Below are positions 1 through 10,330 of a stretch of DNA of 45,599 nt, in pieces. The DNA is from Gnetum montanum. Its lineage: Eukaryota; Streptophyta; Gnetopsida; Gnetales; Gnetaceae. The translations under genes were made by a program, and so were the position numbers. The first letter of the stretch is position 1, and every line of letters begins with the position of its first letter. Location: positions 4,115-49,713 of the forward strand of contig MNCI01007586.1 in assembly GCA_015680685.1 (NCBI GenBank), in the 5' to 3' direction. The notes beneath the pieces are model-generated. The model did not search any database. It was not told the origin of the DNA and worked only from the letters and a program-made list of their open reading frames with translations.

Positions 1-173
1 GAATTTTTTGATTTTCTTCCTAACCCCTACACCTTTAGTAGTCATCATCAATATATTCCTAGATCCATATTAGCCATATCACAACCTAGCCAATGAACTT
101 ACACTGAAGCAAGGTATCAATTACATGATGATTCATTTACCCTTGCTAATATATGATTGTGTTGTGTGTGCAG

Positions 174-392
174 ATGGCGATCATACAACAATGGATTGGA
201 TCTGGAGCAAACACTTGGAATGGAGCAGCGCTGAAGCAGCTATGCAAGGAGCAAGATCGATGGCGTGCTTATGGATGGACAACGAAGGTGCAATCCGGGT
301 GCTGGCAGCAGCAACACTTCTTTCTTTCTCTCTTTCTCAACTGCCAACTAAGGCTTGATGTCATTGTAATAAGGTGTTCACCCTTGTCATGA
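174..392 (+). CDS. short accessory-position ORF of element B (72 codons)
   Basis: The ATG at 174 directly follows a pyrimidine/GT-rich run ending in CAG (171-173), which looks like a 3' splice site. The same arrangement precedes the accessory ORF in element A and in E2. The reading frame is open for 72 codons, starting MAIIQQW and containing a WWQQQ-like Gln/Trp-rich stretch and a hydrophobic FFLSLFL segment. I recognise no domain. The long accessory protein of A is absent, so this may be what remains after an internal deletion, or a chance ORF. Expression would depend on an upstream donor outside the window. Confidence 0.25.
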   Translation: MAIIQQWIGSGANTWNGAALKQLCKEQDRWRAYGWTTKVQSGCWQQQHFFLSLFLNCQLRLDVIVIRCSPLS

Positions 393-520
393 ACACCAGT
401 TTTGTCAAGTCTTGTAATAATGATCCGTTCACATGTCATTCCATTAGTTCCATTCCCCTCAATAATTCCATACCTTCTCGATATTATTGTAAGGAACTCG
501 AGGATGAGTTTTCATTCAGT

Positions 521-530
521 CATGGGGGTA
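521..530 (+). other. polypurine tract of element B
   Basis: CATGGGGGTA lies immediately before the LTR start TGATGAG. The same G5 core precedes the 3' LTR of element A (16890-16898). Such a tract primes plus-strand DNA synthesis in LTR retrotransposons. The wider flank (GAGGATGAGTTTTCATT) is also shared between B and A. Confidence 0.65.
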
Positions 531-554
531 TGATGAGATCCGATTCGCATGAGC

Positions 555-620
555 CGTGATATCGCGTACACGATATCGCGGTCCGTGATATCGTCATCCA
601 CTACCAAATCTATAAATAAG
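555..620 (+). promoter_or_regulatory. U3 palindrome array and TATA box of LTR B
   Basis: Three copies of the core GATATCG, in palindromic contexts such as CGATATCG, lie within 555-593. They are followed by TATAAATAAG at 611-620. LTR D has the same array in a better preserved form (CGCGATATCGCG). The position just ahead of TATA suggests binding sites for a dimeric factor; that role is inferred. Confidence 0.55.
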
Positions 621-784
621 AGGCGACACTCCCCTTATTTCCCATCCTGAGTTAGAAGTAGGGAAACTCTAGCATTTTGATCACTCCAGAGATAGAATAT
701 TTTCCATGTGCCCGCAGTAGGAGTCCTAGAGTGAATGGATCTTTATTCGAGCAACATTGTACCTGAACACAAGTTGTGTACAGC

Positions 785-790
785 AATAAA
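785..790 (+). promoter_or_regulatory. poly(A) signal AATAAA in LTR B
   Basis: AATAAA follows the TATA box by about 170 bases. The context GTGTACRGCAATAAAGA is shared with the other LTRs (5116, 19002, 27226), so it probably defines the end of R. Confidence 0.6.
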
Positions 791-865
791 GAAGAACTTG
801 ATTGGATAAACTTTGCAGTTCATGGAATAGGATTTTATTTAAATGTTATTTATTGCTTTCCTAGA

Positions 866-1080
866 ATGCGGTATGAGTACAACTTGATTACGAGCATCTA
901 AGGATGTGTACGGATAGTCAAGGAATTGGCTGCTCATCGCATGCGGTATGAGTACAACTTGATTACGAGCATCTCGTGTGACTACTTGGTAACCCAGTGG
1001 CGTATTCAGGATCTACGCTTGGTAATCCCAGTGGTAGTCCCAGATGTGTACGGTTAGTCAAGGAATCGGCTGCTCATCGC
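866..1080 (+). repeat. tandem U5 units in LTR B
   Basis: Two imperfect copies of a unit that starts GCGGTATGAGTACAACTTG, passes through GATTACGAGCATC and GTGTACGG, and ends GGCTGCTCATCGC. The second copy is interrupted by a stretch with two TTGGTAAYCCCAGTGG words. Related LTRs carry two (D) or three (20847-21606) such units, while the LTRs of A, C and 27015 lack them. Confidence 0.6.
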
Positions 1081-1355
1081 ACTTAGGCTAGATAGATTCT
1101 CTCAACCCTTTCCTCCTAGTTAAGTGCCTCAGTACGATCACTTTAAGCACGTGCATTACGTGTGGTGATCCTAGTAATGATTAGTGTTTGGTAGTCACAG
1201 TTGCATAATTCAGGGTGTGTACGGTAAGTGGGAATGGATGTTGATACTAGTTAACTTAGACTTAGGTCCTTAGTTAGAGTTAGTTAGTTTCTCAACCCTT
1301 CACTCTTTAGCATAGAAGACATAAAACCAGAAAAGACTATAAAAATTATATACCT

Positions 1356-1399
1356 CAGACTTACTTAACCATACACCGTGAAAACTACAAGTAAGTCTG
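1356..1399 (+). ncRNA. conserved U5 hairpin (LTR B copy)
   Basis: CAGACTTACTT (1356-1366) pairs perfectly with AAGTAAGTCTG (1389-1399) around a 22-base loop starting AACCATACACC. The same hairpin lies in other LTRs at 5544-5586, 17647-17687, 19383-19425, 21432-21475, 27605-27648 and, on the minus strand, 25772-25815. Stem sequences differ between families but pairing is kept. GGGAAGACAACGA follows it in most copies. It would be an RNA element of the 5' leader, upstream of the primer site. A role in packaging or reverse transcription is inference. Confidence 0.7.
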
Positions 1400-1530
1400 G
1401 GAAGACAACGAATGATTAACCCCAAGTGTTCCATGGGGCGCATAGGCATTTAGTCTGTGGAGTTCGACCGGATCGTGTGTGCTACGCTCATTTCGTATGG
1501 TTGAGTGTAGGGGTACCTCGCCACTTATCA

Positions 1531-4080
1531 TAATTCAACTTATGAACTTAATTTTCAGTGATCCTTGATAAACTCTAGAATCAATTTTTTTTTGACCCTT
1601 CAACACTGTAGCACAAAATGTCTTAAAAATAGTCTCAAAAGATACATTTGGCATCATATCTAAACTTTTTTGTGTTAATTTTGGTAACTTTGGAAAAATC
1701 CTAAAAAAAGTCCAAAATGTTTTTAAAGTGTTACTGATGCTAATGTTATGTTAGAATTACCGTTTGGATCACCATTTTTAGGATCTTTAAATCTTGCTAA
1801 AAATTCACTCTAACATGCACAATGACTTCCTAGAGCTAGGATGACTTATTGACAGTAGCTTTGGAACTCTAAGCTCTTGAAATTAGCACATTTTGACAAG
1901 TTTTCTAAAACTTGGAAACTAGACATTTTTGGCTAACTATGGAACATTGGCAAGGTTAGAACACATCTTGGATCCTTTAAATTATCCCATTCACTAAGTT
2001 CATAGCACTTCATAGGTTTACAGGTCTCTTGGCACTTCAAAATTAGTATTTTGACTCATTCTACGATCAGTTTTGACCTTTTTAGAGTTAGAATCTTAAG
2101 TAGGAAAAATTATAATTTTTTATAACTTTGGGGGTTGACACTGACGTTGCATCAATGTTAGCATTAATATTAGCACTAATGCGATCCCCATCAACAATGA
2201 TAGCCTACATTGACAAGCTTCTAAGATCTCTTACCTTTACCCTAGTAGCCTTTAATAATAGTTTAGGACTCAAAGAGGATCTTGGGAGCTCCAAAATCTA
2301 ACTTAGATGAAGCATTTCAAAATTTTGCTAAGTTTGAGCTTGGAAATTTTTAGAACTTATAAAAATACATTGTTAACCTTCTCAATTGGCATTTTAGCCC
2401 ATTCCTAGGCTTCTTGCATTTCTAAGCATTACCTAAACATCATCTTAACTAATTCTAGTGGTAGTTTAGGCACCTTGGAAGTCATGTAGTGAGACTTGGA
2501 AAAGTGTTACAAAATTTTCTAAGTATCATAACTAACACTAATGTTGTGTTAGTGTTAGTGCTTTCGATACTGATGCCATGAAACACTGACATCTCATCTT
2601 GGTCTCATAGACCTCTTGGCATTCTTTTGGTAGCTTTTAGTGTTAGTGTGGAGAAAAAATAAGGCCTTGGTAGCTTGAAATAATGACTTTGGTAAAAATT
2701 AAGTATGATTAATAGTAACACTACATTAATGTCAAAATCCTTGATGCTATCAATCTTCTTGCAACATGACAAAACTCAGCATCCAACATTATCTTCTTAT
2801 CTATTGGCTTTCTTGACATCATATTCAAATCTCTCAGCATCAATTTGAAGGTCAAATAGAGCTCTAAAAATTTGTTTTTAGTACTTTGGAAAATTTACAA
2901 TGGGGTATTATATTTGTTGACATTGTTTTTAGTATTGCTGGTGACATTGATGTTGACAGTGCATCAGTGTTAGTGTCACCTCAATAGGGTATTATGTTTG
3001 CTGAAATTGAAGAGCAAGCTTGCTATTTTCGAACTTACTAACAAGTTACACTTAACTTTGAGTTTGATGTTAGCAGCCTTAAGTTAAATTTACCAACTAT
3101 AGGCCTATAAATACAAGCTCAAAACACAAATTTGATGTTGGTTTCTTGAGATTTAAGAATACTTATTAGATTATAAGAGGTCAAGAGCATAAGTGCTTGC
3201 CATCATCATAGCACTGATGTGCTTCGTAGTCACCTTGTGTACCTTTGATGTCACTTCTAGAGATAGAAATTTTGGGTTTCCATAACACTTTCCAGAGTTA
3301 GAATTTTTTCAACTCCAATGTCAATGACAAGACCCTTAGCTGAAACAACCCTATTTTGACCTAGAATTAACTCTAGATCATACCTACGACTTCCTCATCC
3401 ATATCCTAACACTCTAAATATTCAATTTCACTCTCCAAATTCATCTTTTGCTTAAGATTTGATATTTTTTTATCTATTTTATTACACTTATAGTTTTTTC
3501 CTATTGCTTGTAATTTGACCCTCCATAAAAGGTGAACACTTTGCAAATCATAAATAAAGCTTTTTATTATTTAGGAAAGGATTTGAGACCTTTCACCTAT
3601 ATCTTAGAGTCCTAATTTTATTATTCTCTTTTCATTTACTCACACTCCATACCTAGAATGTATTTCTCTTTTACAATGCATTTAATACTTAATATTTCAA
3701 CATTTTATACTTAGTCTTTTTTCAACATAAAAATCTCATTTTTTAGGAAGGGATCTAAGAGCCTTCTGTCCACATTATAGTGTTAATATTTCAATATCTT
3801 ATGCTCTTTTATATAGCTTTTGTACCTTGTTTTATTCCATCGTTTATACTCTATTTCATACTTTATTTTTTGATAGTTTATACTTAGTCATTTTTTAGCA
3901 TTTTTCACTTAATTATTTTTAACATTGAAGCCTCACTTTTTTATCATTCCTCTATTGTTCTTAGTTCATGTATGGTAGGCTAAGTTTGTATTTAATTAGA
4001 GGATTTGTATCCCTTTGTTTTATAATCATTGATATATCAAGGGTCATATCAATCTGAAGACCATTTATGGTTACACACTT
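1531..4080. other. anonymous AT-rich intergenic or old repeat DNA
   Basis: No reading frame longer than chance and no recognised transposon protein is visible. The stretch 2140-2990 repeats words built on GTTAGTG and CACTAAT and includes an inverted repeat with 10-bp arms (2532-2541 and 2549-2558). A TATAAATA follows at 3106-3113. This resembles the palindrome-plus-TATA design of the LTR U3 regions nearby, so an old unrelated LTR is possible. From 3400 to 3950 the DNA is T-rich and low in complexity, with a loose direct repeat around TTTAGGAAAGGATYTRAGA (about 3573 and 3743). Confidence 0.4.
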
Positions 4081-4838
4081 AGTATTTGAACACTTAGTTC
4101 ATGAAGGTATCTTTGTGGGAGTGCAAAGAACATTTCTACAAGAACACTCATATTTAAAAAATAGTCTCTATATTAGATCTCTTTGGCATAAATCCAAATT
4201 TATTATCTAACACTATTGATTTAAGTTTGAGATGCTGCTTTACGATTCTCTTCCAAAGCTTCATACGATGGCTTATTAGTTTGATCCATCTATAGTTTGT
4301 ACAATTTTGTATGTCTCCTTTATTTTTGTAAATTTGAACAACAAAGATTTTTCTCTAATTATTGGGCATTTCTCCATCCTTCAAAATTTTGTTAAATAAT
4401 TATATCAACCAAGAAACTTCTATATCTTCCAATGCTTTCTAAGATTTTATAGGAATGTTATTTAACTCCAATAAATTTTCCATTTTTCATTTTTGTTAAG
4501 GTTATCTTTACCTTAAAGAAGGGAAGTTCATTAACCAAACCAAAATTGGTTCTTCTAGGATATCTTTTTTGAGGAATTCTCCATTTAATAATTCTTGAAA
4601 ATAATTTTTTTTACCTATCCAAAATTTCATTATCTTTTATCAAAATTCTTTCATTTGTTTCCTTAATGCATTTGACATAATTAATATTCTTACATTTCTT
4701 GTTTATGATTTTTTCAATTTATAAATAGATTTTTCTTATTTCTTTTATTCCTAACTACTCATAAAAGTTATACAAGTCCTTATGTTTAGCTTTTGCTACT
4801 ACTACAATTGCCTCCTTCTTTGATATTTTGTATATCAA
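4081..4838 (-). pseudogene. RTE-type LINE, fingers and early palm of reverse transcriptase
   Basis: Read on the minus strand from 4838, the translation gives AKKEAIVVVAKAKHKDLY, then VKCIKETNERILIKDNEIL, then KMKNGK. After these come an NYRGIKLMSH-like stretch (near MKLWKRIVKQHL) and DNKFGFMPKRSNIETIF. These are the linker and first RT blocks of plant RTE-clade non-LTR elements, recalled by pattern. Several stops and frameshifts make it inactive. Homology fades near 4085, before the first catalytic Asp block. It continues the LINE pieces at 17836-18566 and 19565-19885; element A interrupts it. Confidence 0.7.
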
Positions 4839-4862
4839 TGATGAGTCGTAGTTTAGTTGGCT

Positions 4863-4944
4863 ACATCGATGAGGCCTCGTCGATATATCATATCATGCAT
4901 CGATGATGCCCCGTCGATGCAGTGTCTATTTTTGGCTATAAATA
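4863..4944 (+). promoter_or_regulatory. U3 palindromes and TATA box of LTR A
   Basis: CATCGATGAGGCCTCGTCGAT (4864-4884) and GCATCGATGATGCCCCGTCG (from 4898) are imperfect palindromes built on CATCGA/TCGATG around a GAGGCCTC centre. TATAAATA follows at 4937. A longer version is in the 3' LTR (16922-17025). A third copy of this module lies inside the element at 13318-13362. Confidence 0.6.
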
Positions 4945-5543
4945 CATACTTACCAACCACATTTATGGCATTAGAGATTTTAGTTGTAGCGAAGCTCTTA
5001 CAGTTTTTCCATTTGAAAGTTAGAAATTTCCTCTTGAGTGCTTGCAGCAGAAGTCATTGAGTGTACAGATCTTTATTTGGGCATTGTTGTACCTAAGAAT
5101 GATAGTGTGTGTGGCAATAAAGATGAGCTTTCTGATAAACCTTGCAACATTCTTGATAGATTAAATATTTTATTTATGCATTTGATGTTTTCAATTATTT
5201 ATTCAATGCTTTTAATTATTTATTAACTATTTCCAGTAATTAAGTTAATGAAGAAATTAAGCAAGATAGAGTACACACATAAGTATGACCGCTTCGAGAA
5301 TAACATGTATTTACTTGGTAATCCTAGTAGCGTTATTGCTTGGTACACCCAGTAGCGTAATGCTTAGTTGCCTAGCAGTGGATATGTGGGTTTAGGATGT
5401 GTACAGAAAGTGGGACCAGATGCTTATGTTAGGATTAGTTAGATGCAAGTTACTTAGTTAATTTAAATTATTTAATCCAATCACTTTTATCTTCCTTTGA
5501 ATACCAAAATCATAAAACACAAAATGATAAAAATCAAATTCCT

Positions 5544-5586
5544 CAATTACACTTAGCCATACCAGTGTACATCACAAGTGTAATTG
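5544..5586 (+). ncRNA. U5 hairpin of element A
   Basis: CAATTACACTT (5544-5554) pairs perfectly with AAGTGTAATTG (5576-5586). Five consecutive stem positions differ from the LTR B stem, and all five changes are matched on the other arm. The 3' LTR copy is at 17647-17687. Confidence 0.7.
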
Positions 5587-5734
5587 GGAAGAAAACAATT
5601 GACCTTAAGGCAAGATTCACTTCCTAGAAGACTAGTGCACCAGAAACGATAAAGTCCATGGAATTCGATTGGATCATGTGTGAATGCTTTGTGATTCGTA
5701 TGGTTGGGTGTAGGGGTACCTTGCTGCTCATCAT

Positions 5735-5752
5735 TGGCATTGTTGCTGGGGA
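5735..5752 (+). other. primer binding site of element A, tRNA-Asp type
   Basis: TGGCATTGTTGCTGGGGA begins one base after the LTR. It is a transition-decayed version of TGGCGCCGTTGCCGGGG, which is complementary to the 3' end of plant tRNA-Asp. Element D keeps a better copy (25621-25639). Confidence 0.7.
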
Positions 5753-5889
5753 CTTTGTTTGTTGAAACATGTGGTATGTAGGTTTAAGTGAATATCATTA
5801 ATATCATTGTATGAACCTCAAGGTCAATATCATTCTTGCTTTACATAGAATTATAAAAGCACACTAATAATTTTATTTTGTTTTGCAAA

Positions 5890-8350
5890 ATGTCTCTTTC
5901 TTCTCACAAACATGAAGAAGTTAAACTGCCAGTTCCATAGGAATGCAAAGTGGTATATACTCATCCAGATGAGTATGTACCAAACTTCACCTTCATCCTA
6001 CATCAGGATGAATAGCTGTGATGGCGTGACGTGGAGGGTAACATTGTCTTGCCCCCTGATCGATCTATTCCATGGATGCTGCTTAAAACTCTTAAGAAAT
6101 TGGGCATCTCAAATCTTCACGAAGAGTATGTTGTGGATGGATATGACACTTGAAACTATTATCCCACTGAAACATAATGCAAGTAAGATCAACATCAGGA
6201 GAAGCTCCATGAGGCCACAAAGTGAGAACTTTACACTAATCCCTTATTCCTACTAAATCAAGATGACAATGAGGATCCTCCTAGTGAAGGTTCTCAACAT
6301 GAAGATTTTCCACCACCTGATATTAGTGACGAGGATGTGAACCTGAACCTGTGATTTACTATTCATAAACTAGGTTCAGAAAAAAGTGATAGCCAAGGTA
6401 GGGACTCAGGCAAGCATCACAATAACAAGTAATCTAAGGATGGTGATTTTAATAAGCAAAAGAGTGATGGAAAACACTGTGGTGGTAGTGGCAGTCCATC
6501 TTTCTCTTCATCCTCTTCATTTGATTCCAAACATTCCTCTTCATCTACTGGTTCTCATAGAAGCCATGGTCAAAATAACCATGATGAAGACGATCAACGA
6601 GACAACAATGACTGTGAAGGCCACCAAGATTGAAGGGGTGGTGAAAATCATCATTGGTGTCATTGACGTAGTGATGATGATGAACCTCTATTAGCGACTC
6701 GGTGTATGCTCAACATTGTAGAGGTAGCTAAAATTCCAACCACGCATATGAAGGATAGGTAGATCAAGTACTTATACATGAACAACATCCCAAGATTTGA
6801 AGGGGGATACAATTCTGATCCATAGAATCATCTACAAGCTTTCCATAATGCCTCTACCTTATAGAACATAGAGAATGAATGGAAAAAACTTAATCTTTTC
6901 CCAAGGACACTCATCAAGGAAGCTGAAAGCTGGTACCAGTCCTTGGAGTTAGAATCTATTCACAGATGAAGTACCATGTTAGAGCTATTTAGCAATAAAT
7001 ATCAGACATACTCCAGAGTGTCTAATCTGAGAAGGAAAATCCAAGGTTGCAAACAGGGAACACTTGAGTCTTTGGATGCTACAATGGGTAGATTCTATTC
7101 ACTCTTACATTAATGCCCCAGCCATGGTTATTCTTAGAGGGAACAACTTTGTCACATTATAGATGGGCTCAGAGCAGAAACTAGAAGATTCCTTGGGGTG
7201 TATGCACAAGAAAGATTATCTAAACTGAGAGCTCATCAAATCCAAAGTCTAATTGAGTAGGTAGCAAAAGAAGAAGGTGAGCTATGAAAAAGGGAAAGTG
7301 AAAAAGAGCATAACAGGGATCCTTCCATTAGAAAATGGGAGGTTCAATTTTGTGACGAGGAGGAGTCACCACTTGATGAAGTGGTGAATAGGAAAACCTT
7401 ACCTATCCAAAAATCTATTTTTGATATTTTGAAAAAGGTTGATAAATTATGGGACTCTTTGGATGAAAAATTTCAAACTACTATGAAGACTGCCAAAGAA
7501 TCCAAAGAGCAACATAGTGATCGTAATCGCAAGAGGCGAAAAGAAGCTGAATGTACCTACTAAAGAGGTAAGGGAAAAGCTATTGCCATAGAAGAAGTTG
7601 TGGAAACCAACTCTGATGATGAAATTGATTATTACATCTGTCAATATGAACAACCAAAGGGATGTTTCCTTGTGGTGTCACACTTACAAAATTTTGGGGT
7701 GTATGCATTAAATCCTCATCTAGCACGTAGGTAGGCATCTAGACAATTACCTTATCCTCAAGGTAATCCAAGGTAGTTCCACCAACAACAATAAGCTTAT
7801 TTCCCAAGTGGAGTTCCTCCACAACCTTATGAATAATATCAATAGTGGCACCAACCACAATCGTGGGGAAAGCCACTACCAAGCCAACAATACCCTTATA
7901 GGCAACTAGATCCATACGGATACTATGTTCAGCAACCTGTATCGCCAAGAAGCTCTACAAGTCATACCTCATTTTAGCATTACTATTAGCCTTTAGAGTA
8001 CCACTAAACACATTCACCATCTACTTGAGGTGAAAACCCATATCCATACCACCCTCTACATCTGTTTGCACATACACCTCTGCCTTCAACCCAGTTACCT
8101 CCTACTCCATCCATGTAGGGTGAAATTCCTCCACAACCATAACAACAAAACACTATAAGGGTTGTACATTCACAACCAACTTTCCAACCTTGTGGTTAGA
8201 ATAATAAATTTAGAAAAAGACCTTTCTTTCGACCCAGTAGTCCTCTTCAACCCTCACAATCTAGTATGGCTGATTGCCTTGCATCTCCAACACCCTCATC
8301 CTCTGCATCAAACACCTTCAAGTGCCCTTCAAACCAAGTGCCACCTTGAA
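5890..8350 (+). pseudogene. gag of element A
   Basis: A largely continuous frame opens with MSLSSHKHEEVKLPVP at 5890, as element D's gag opens with MASSHK. It then runs through WRDVEGNIVLPPDRS, a Ser/His/Asp-rich low-complexity stretch, and the capsid-like block (6780-7110: FEGGYNSDP, AFHNASTL, LNLFPRTLIKEAESWYQSL). A long helical region with REQLCHIIDGLRAETRRF follows. The capsid block matches the Retrotrans_gag family pattern. The place of a zinc knuckle holds YYICQYEQPKGC, which has lost metal ligands still present in D. More than ten in-frame stops are present, so no protein is expected. Confidence 0.75.
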
Positions 8351-8359
8351 TATTTTTGA

Positions 8360-8834
8360 TTGGATCAAAGTTGGAAATCTTTCCATGAAAAGATCTAACC
8401 TAGGGAGTCCACTCATTTATCTATAAATTGCTAGAAATGAGCTAGGTAAGGCTCTTCTTGACTTTGGTTCTGGAGTTAATTTCATCTTCCATGACATGTA
8501 CAAGTTTTGGAACCTATCACCTCTCAAGAAGAGCAACATCCATCTAGAGTTAGTAGAGGACATTGTGACCATAGTTTGTGGGTGGTCTTATCCTGCTGAT
8601 TTTTTGGTGATCAAGGTTGACAACTACAAAAGTGACTCCTCCATCATTATGGGAAGAGCTTGGTTAAGCACGATCAATGCAAGTATGGGCATAAGGGACC
8701 TATCTCTAGAGATATCCAAAGAAAATGAATTAGGCAAGATAGAGAACAAGTTCATTCCCAACTCTTTGACGAAGATGATGACACTTGTTGGGGAGAGTTG
8801 GAAATCCCTAATAATTTCAAGAAGGAGCCTCTAG
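8360..8834 (+). pseudogene. aspartic protease domain of element A
   Basis: ALLDFGSGVNFIFHDMYKFW carries the catalytic Asp (8460-8462) in the D-x-G-S form seen in this group. It is followed by CGWSYPADFLVI and SSIIMGRAWLSTINA, the second conserved block of retropepsin-type proteases in plant gypsy elements. The frame stays open from 8496 to 8834 and joins the RT region after a frameshift near 8800. E1 and D carry closely related versions. Confidence 0.75.
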
Positions 8835-8839
8835 AGATA

Positions 8840-10330
8840 AAAAATTTATTGGTCAGTATGGAATATGCATTTTTAAACAATGGTAAAATGGTCATAATTA
8901 ATGCCAAACTTGCTCCTGAGCAAAAAGAAAAGCTATTGAAGGTAGTTAACAAGTGGTCAACAACCTTTGCTTGGTCATATCCAAAGCCAATAGGAATCGA
9001 TCCAAGGATACGCTAGCATTGCATCTACACTAACCTAGCCATAAGGTCTAGAAGGCAGTCGCAAAATGGCTTCACCCCAAATTCAAGTAGATCATCAAAG
9101 AGAAAATTGACTAAATCCTCAAGGTAGGGTTCATCTATCCATTCACAGATAGTGAGTGGGTTAGCCTAGTCATAATTGTGTTGAAGAAGGATGGAAAATG
9201 ACATGTTTGCATCAACTTTAGGCTATTGAATATGACAACATTTAAAGATCATCTTCCTTTCTCATTTTTGGATCAAGTATTGGACACCATATTGAGGCAT
9301 TGCTATTATAGCTTCTTGGATGGTTATAGTGGCTATAACCAAATCCAAATTGCACTAAAAGATCAGGCCAAGACAACATTCACGAGTCCCTAGGATACTT
9401 TTGGGTATTGTAAGATGTCATTTGGTCTATGTAATACTTCTACAACATTTCAATGCTTGGTATTAGTATCTTTCAACAGCAGATTGGTAGTGGTGTTGAA
9501 GTTTTCATAGATAACTTTTCCACCTATGGAGCTACATTTGAGCAAGCCGTAGATCACCTTGAATAAGTATTGAAGAGATGTGTTGAAACAAACTTATGAC
9601 TCAATTGGCAAAAGAGCCATCTCATGGTCCAAGAAGGCATCATACTAGGGCATCGAATTTTACAAAAAGGGATTGAGGTAGACCCAAAAAAGATAAGGGT
9701 CATCCAAGGAATAACATGTCAACCAGAGATCGGTAAAGATGTTTGGTCATTCCTTGGACACATTGGCTACTATTGACGATTCATAGAGAATTTCTCTAAC
9801 ATCATAAAGCCATTGGTAGAGCTTACAAAGAAAGATGCACCTTTCATCTGGACTAAGGAATGTGAACATGCATTCCAACAGTTAAAAGAGAAACTTGTAG
9901 AAACACCAATCCAACGAGCACAAATCTACTCTAGATCCTTCCACATCATGATGGATGCATCTAACTATGCCTTGGGAGTAGTGCTCACATAGATGGATGA
10001 TAAAAAATTCCCATACTACATCCACTACGTGAGTTGAAGCATTGTGGGAGCACAATTAAATTACACCACCATGGAGAAAGAACTAATGACAATGGTGTAT
10101 GCTCTGGAAAAGTTTAGGCACTATGTGCTTAGTTACAAAGTATTTGAGCATATAGACCATAGTGTAATTTTCTTCCTCATGAGCGAACTAACGGTGAGCT
10201 GTCGTATCATATGGTGGCTCGTGATCTTGTAGGAATTCAATCTCACCATGGTAGATCAAACAAGGACTAATAATGTGATGATTGACCATCTCTCTCATTT
10301 AAGATGGTATAATTAAGAGGAGAGCCTTCT
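8840..10330 (+). pseudogene. reverse transcriptase and RNase H of element A
   Basis: The RT starts with APEQKEKLLKVVNKWSTTFAWS and PIGIDPRI. It continues with FLDGYSGYNQIQIALKDQ (with frame jumps), TFGYCKMSFGLCNTSTTFQ, and VFIDNFSTYGATFEQA near 9500. The usual FMDD catalytic box reads FIDN, so one metal-binding Asp is lost. RNase H follows with MMDASNYALGVVLT, then LNYTTMEKELMTMVYALEKF. The connecting motif EFNLTMVDQ ends the domain. Stops and frameshifts are frequent. Confidence 0.8.

Larger units (their letters stand above)
1..530 (+). mobile_element. 3' internal end of gypsy element B (body lies outside the window)
   Basis: This stretch ends in a G-rich polypurine-type tract directly before an LTR that starts TGATGAG. 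It therefore reads as the 3' internal tail of a Ty3/gypsy element whose gag-pol lies upstream of the window. Its last 200 bases resemble the matching part of element E1 (about 33967-34200, minus strand), including the words TTGTCATGAACACC and GAGTTTTCATTCAGT. It holds a short ORF just after an acceptor-like sequence (see 174-392). The long accessory ORF of element A is missing here. Confidence 0.7.
531..1530 (+). repeat. 3' LTR of gypsy element B (1000 bp)
   Basis: The LTR starts TGATGAG and ends in TTATCA, where its relatives have CTCATCA. U3 is short (531-about 640) and carries a palindrome array with a TATA box at 611. R ends near the poly(A) signal AATAAA at 785-790. U5 is unusually long (about 700 bp) and contains tandem units. 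The last 40 bases (GTATGGTTGAGTGTAGGGG...) are nearly the same in every LTR of the window. U5 also carries the hairpin at 1356-1399. The target duplication cannot be tested because the other end is outside the window. Confidence 0.85.
4839..5733 (+). repeat. 5' LTR of element A
   Basis: The LTR starts TGATGAG and ends GCTCATCA at 5733. A TATA box is at 4937-4944, a poly(A) signal at 5116-5121 and the U5 hairpin at 5544-5586. It differs from its partner at 16899-17835 mainly by a block of about 40 bases missing from the U3 palindrome region and by scattered substitutions, so the insertion is old. Confidence 0.85.

Noticed and set aside
970-1035. tRNA-like words (TTGGTAAYCCCAGTGG) in U5
   Set aside because: No cloverleaf arms or B box in the right order could be found.
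866-1080. CRISPR-like direct repeats in U5
   Set aside because: Units are long, imperfect and have no uniform spacers. They vary with LTR family in a plant retrotransposon setting.
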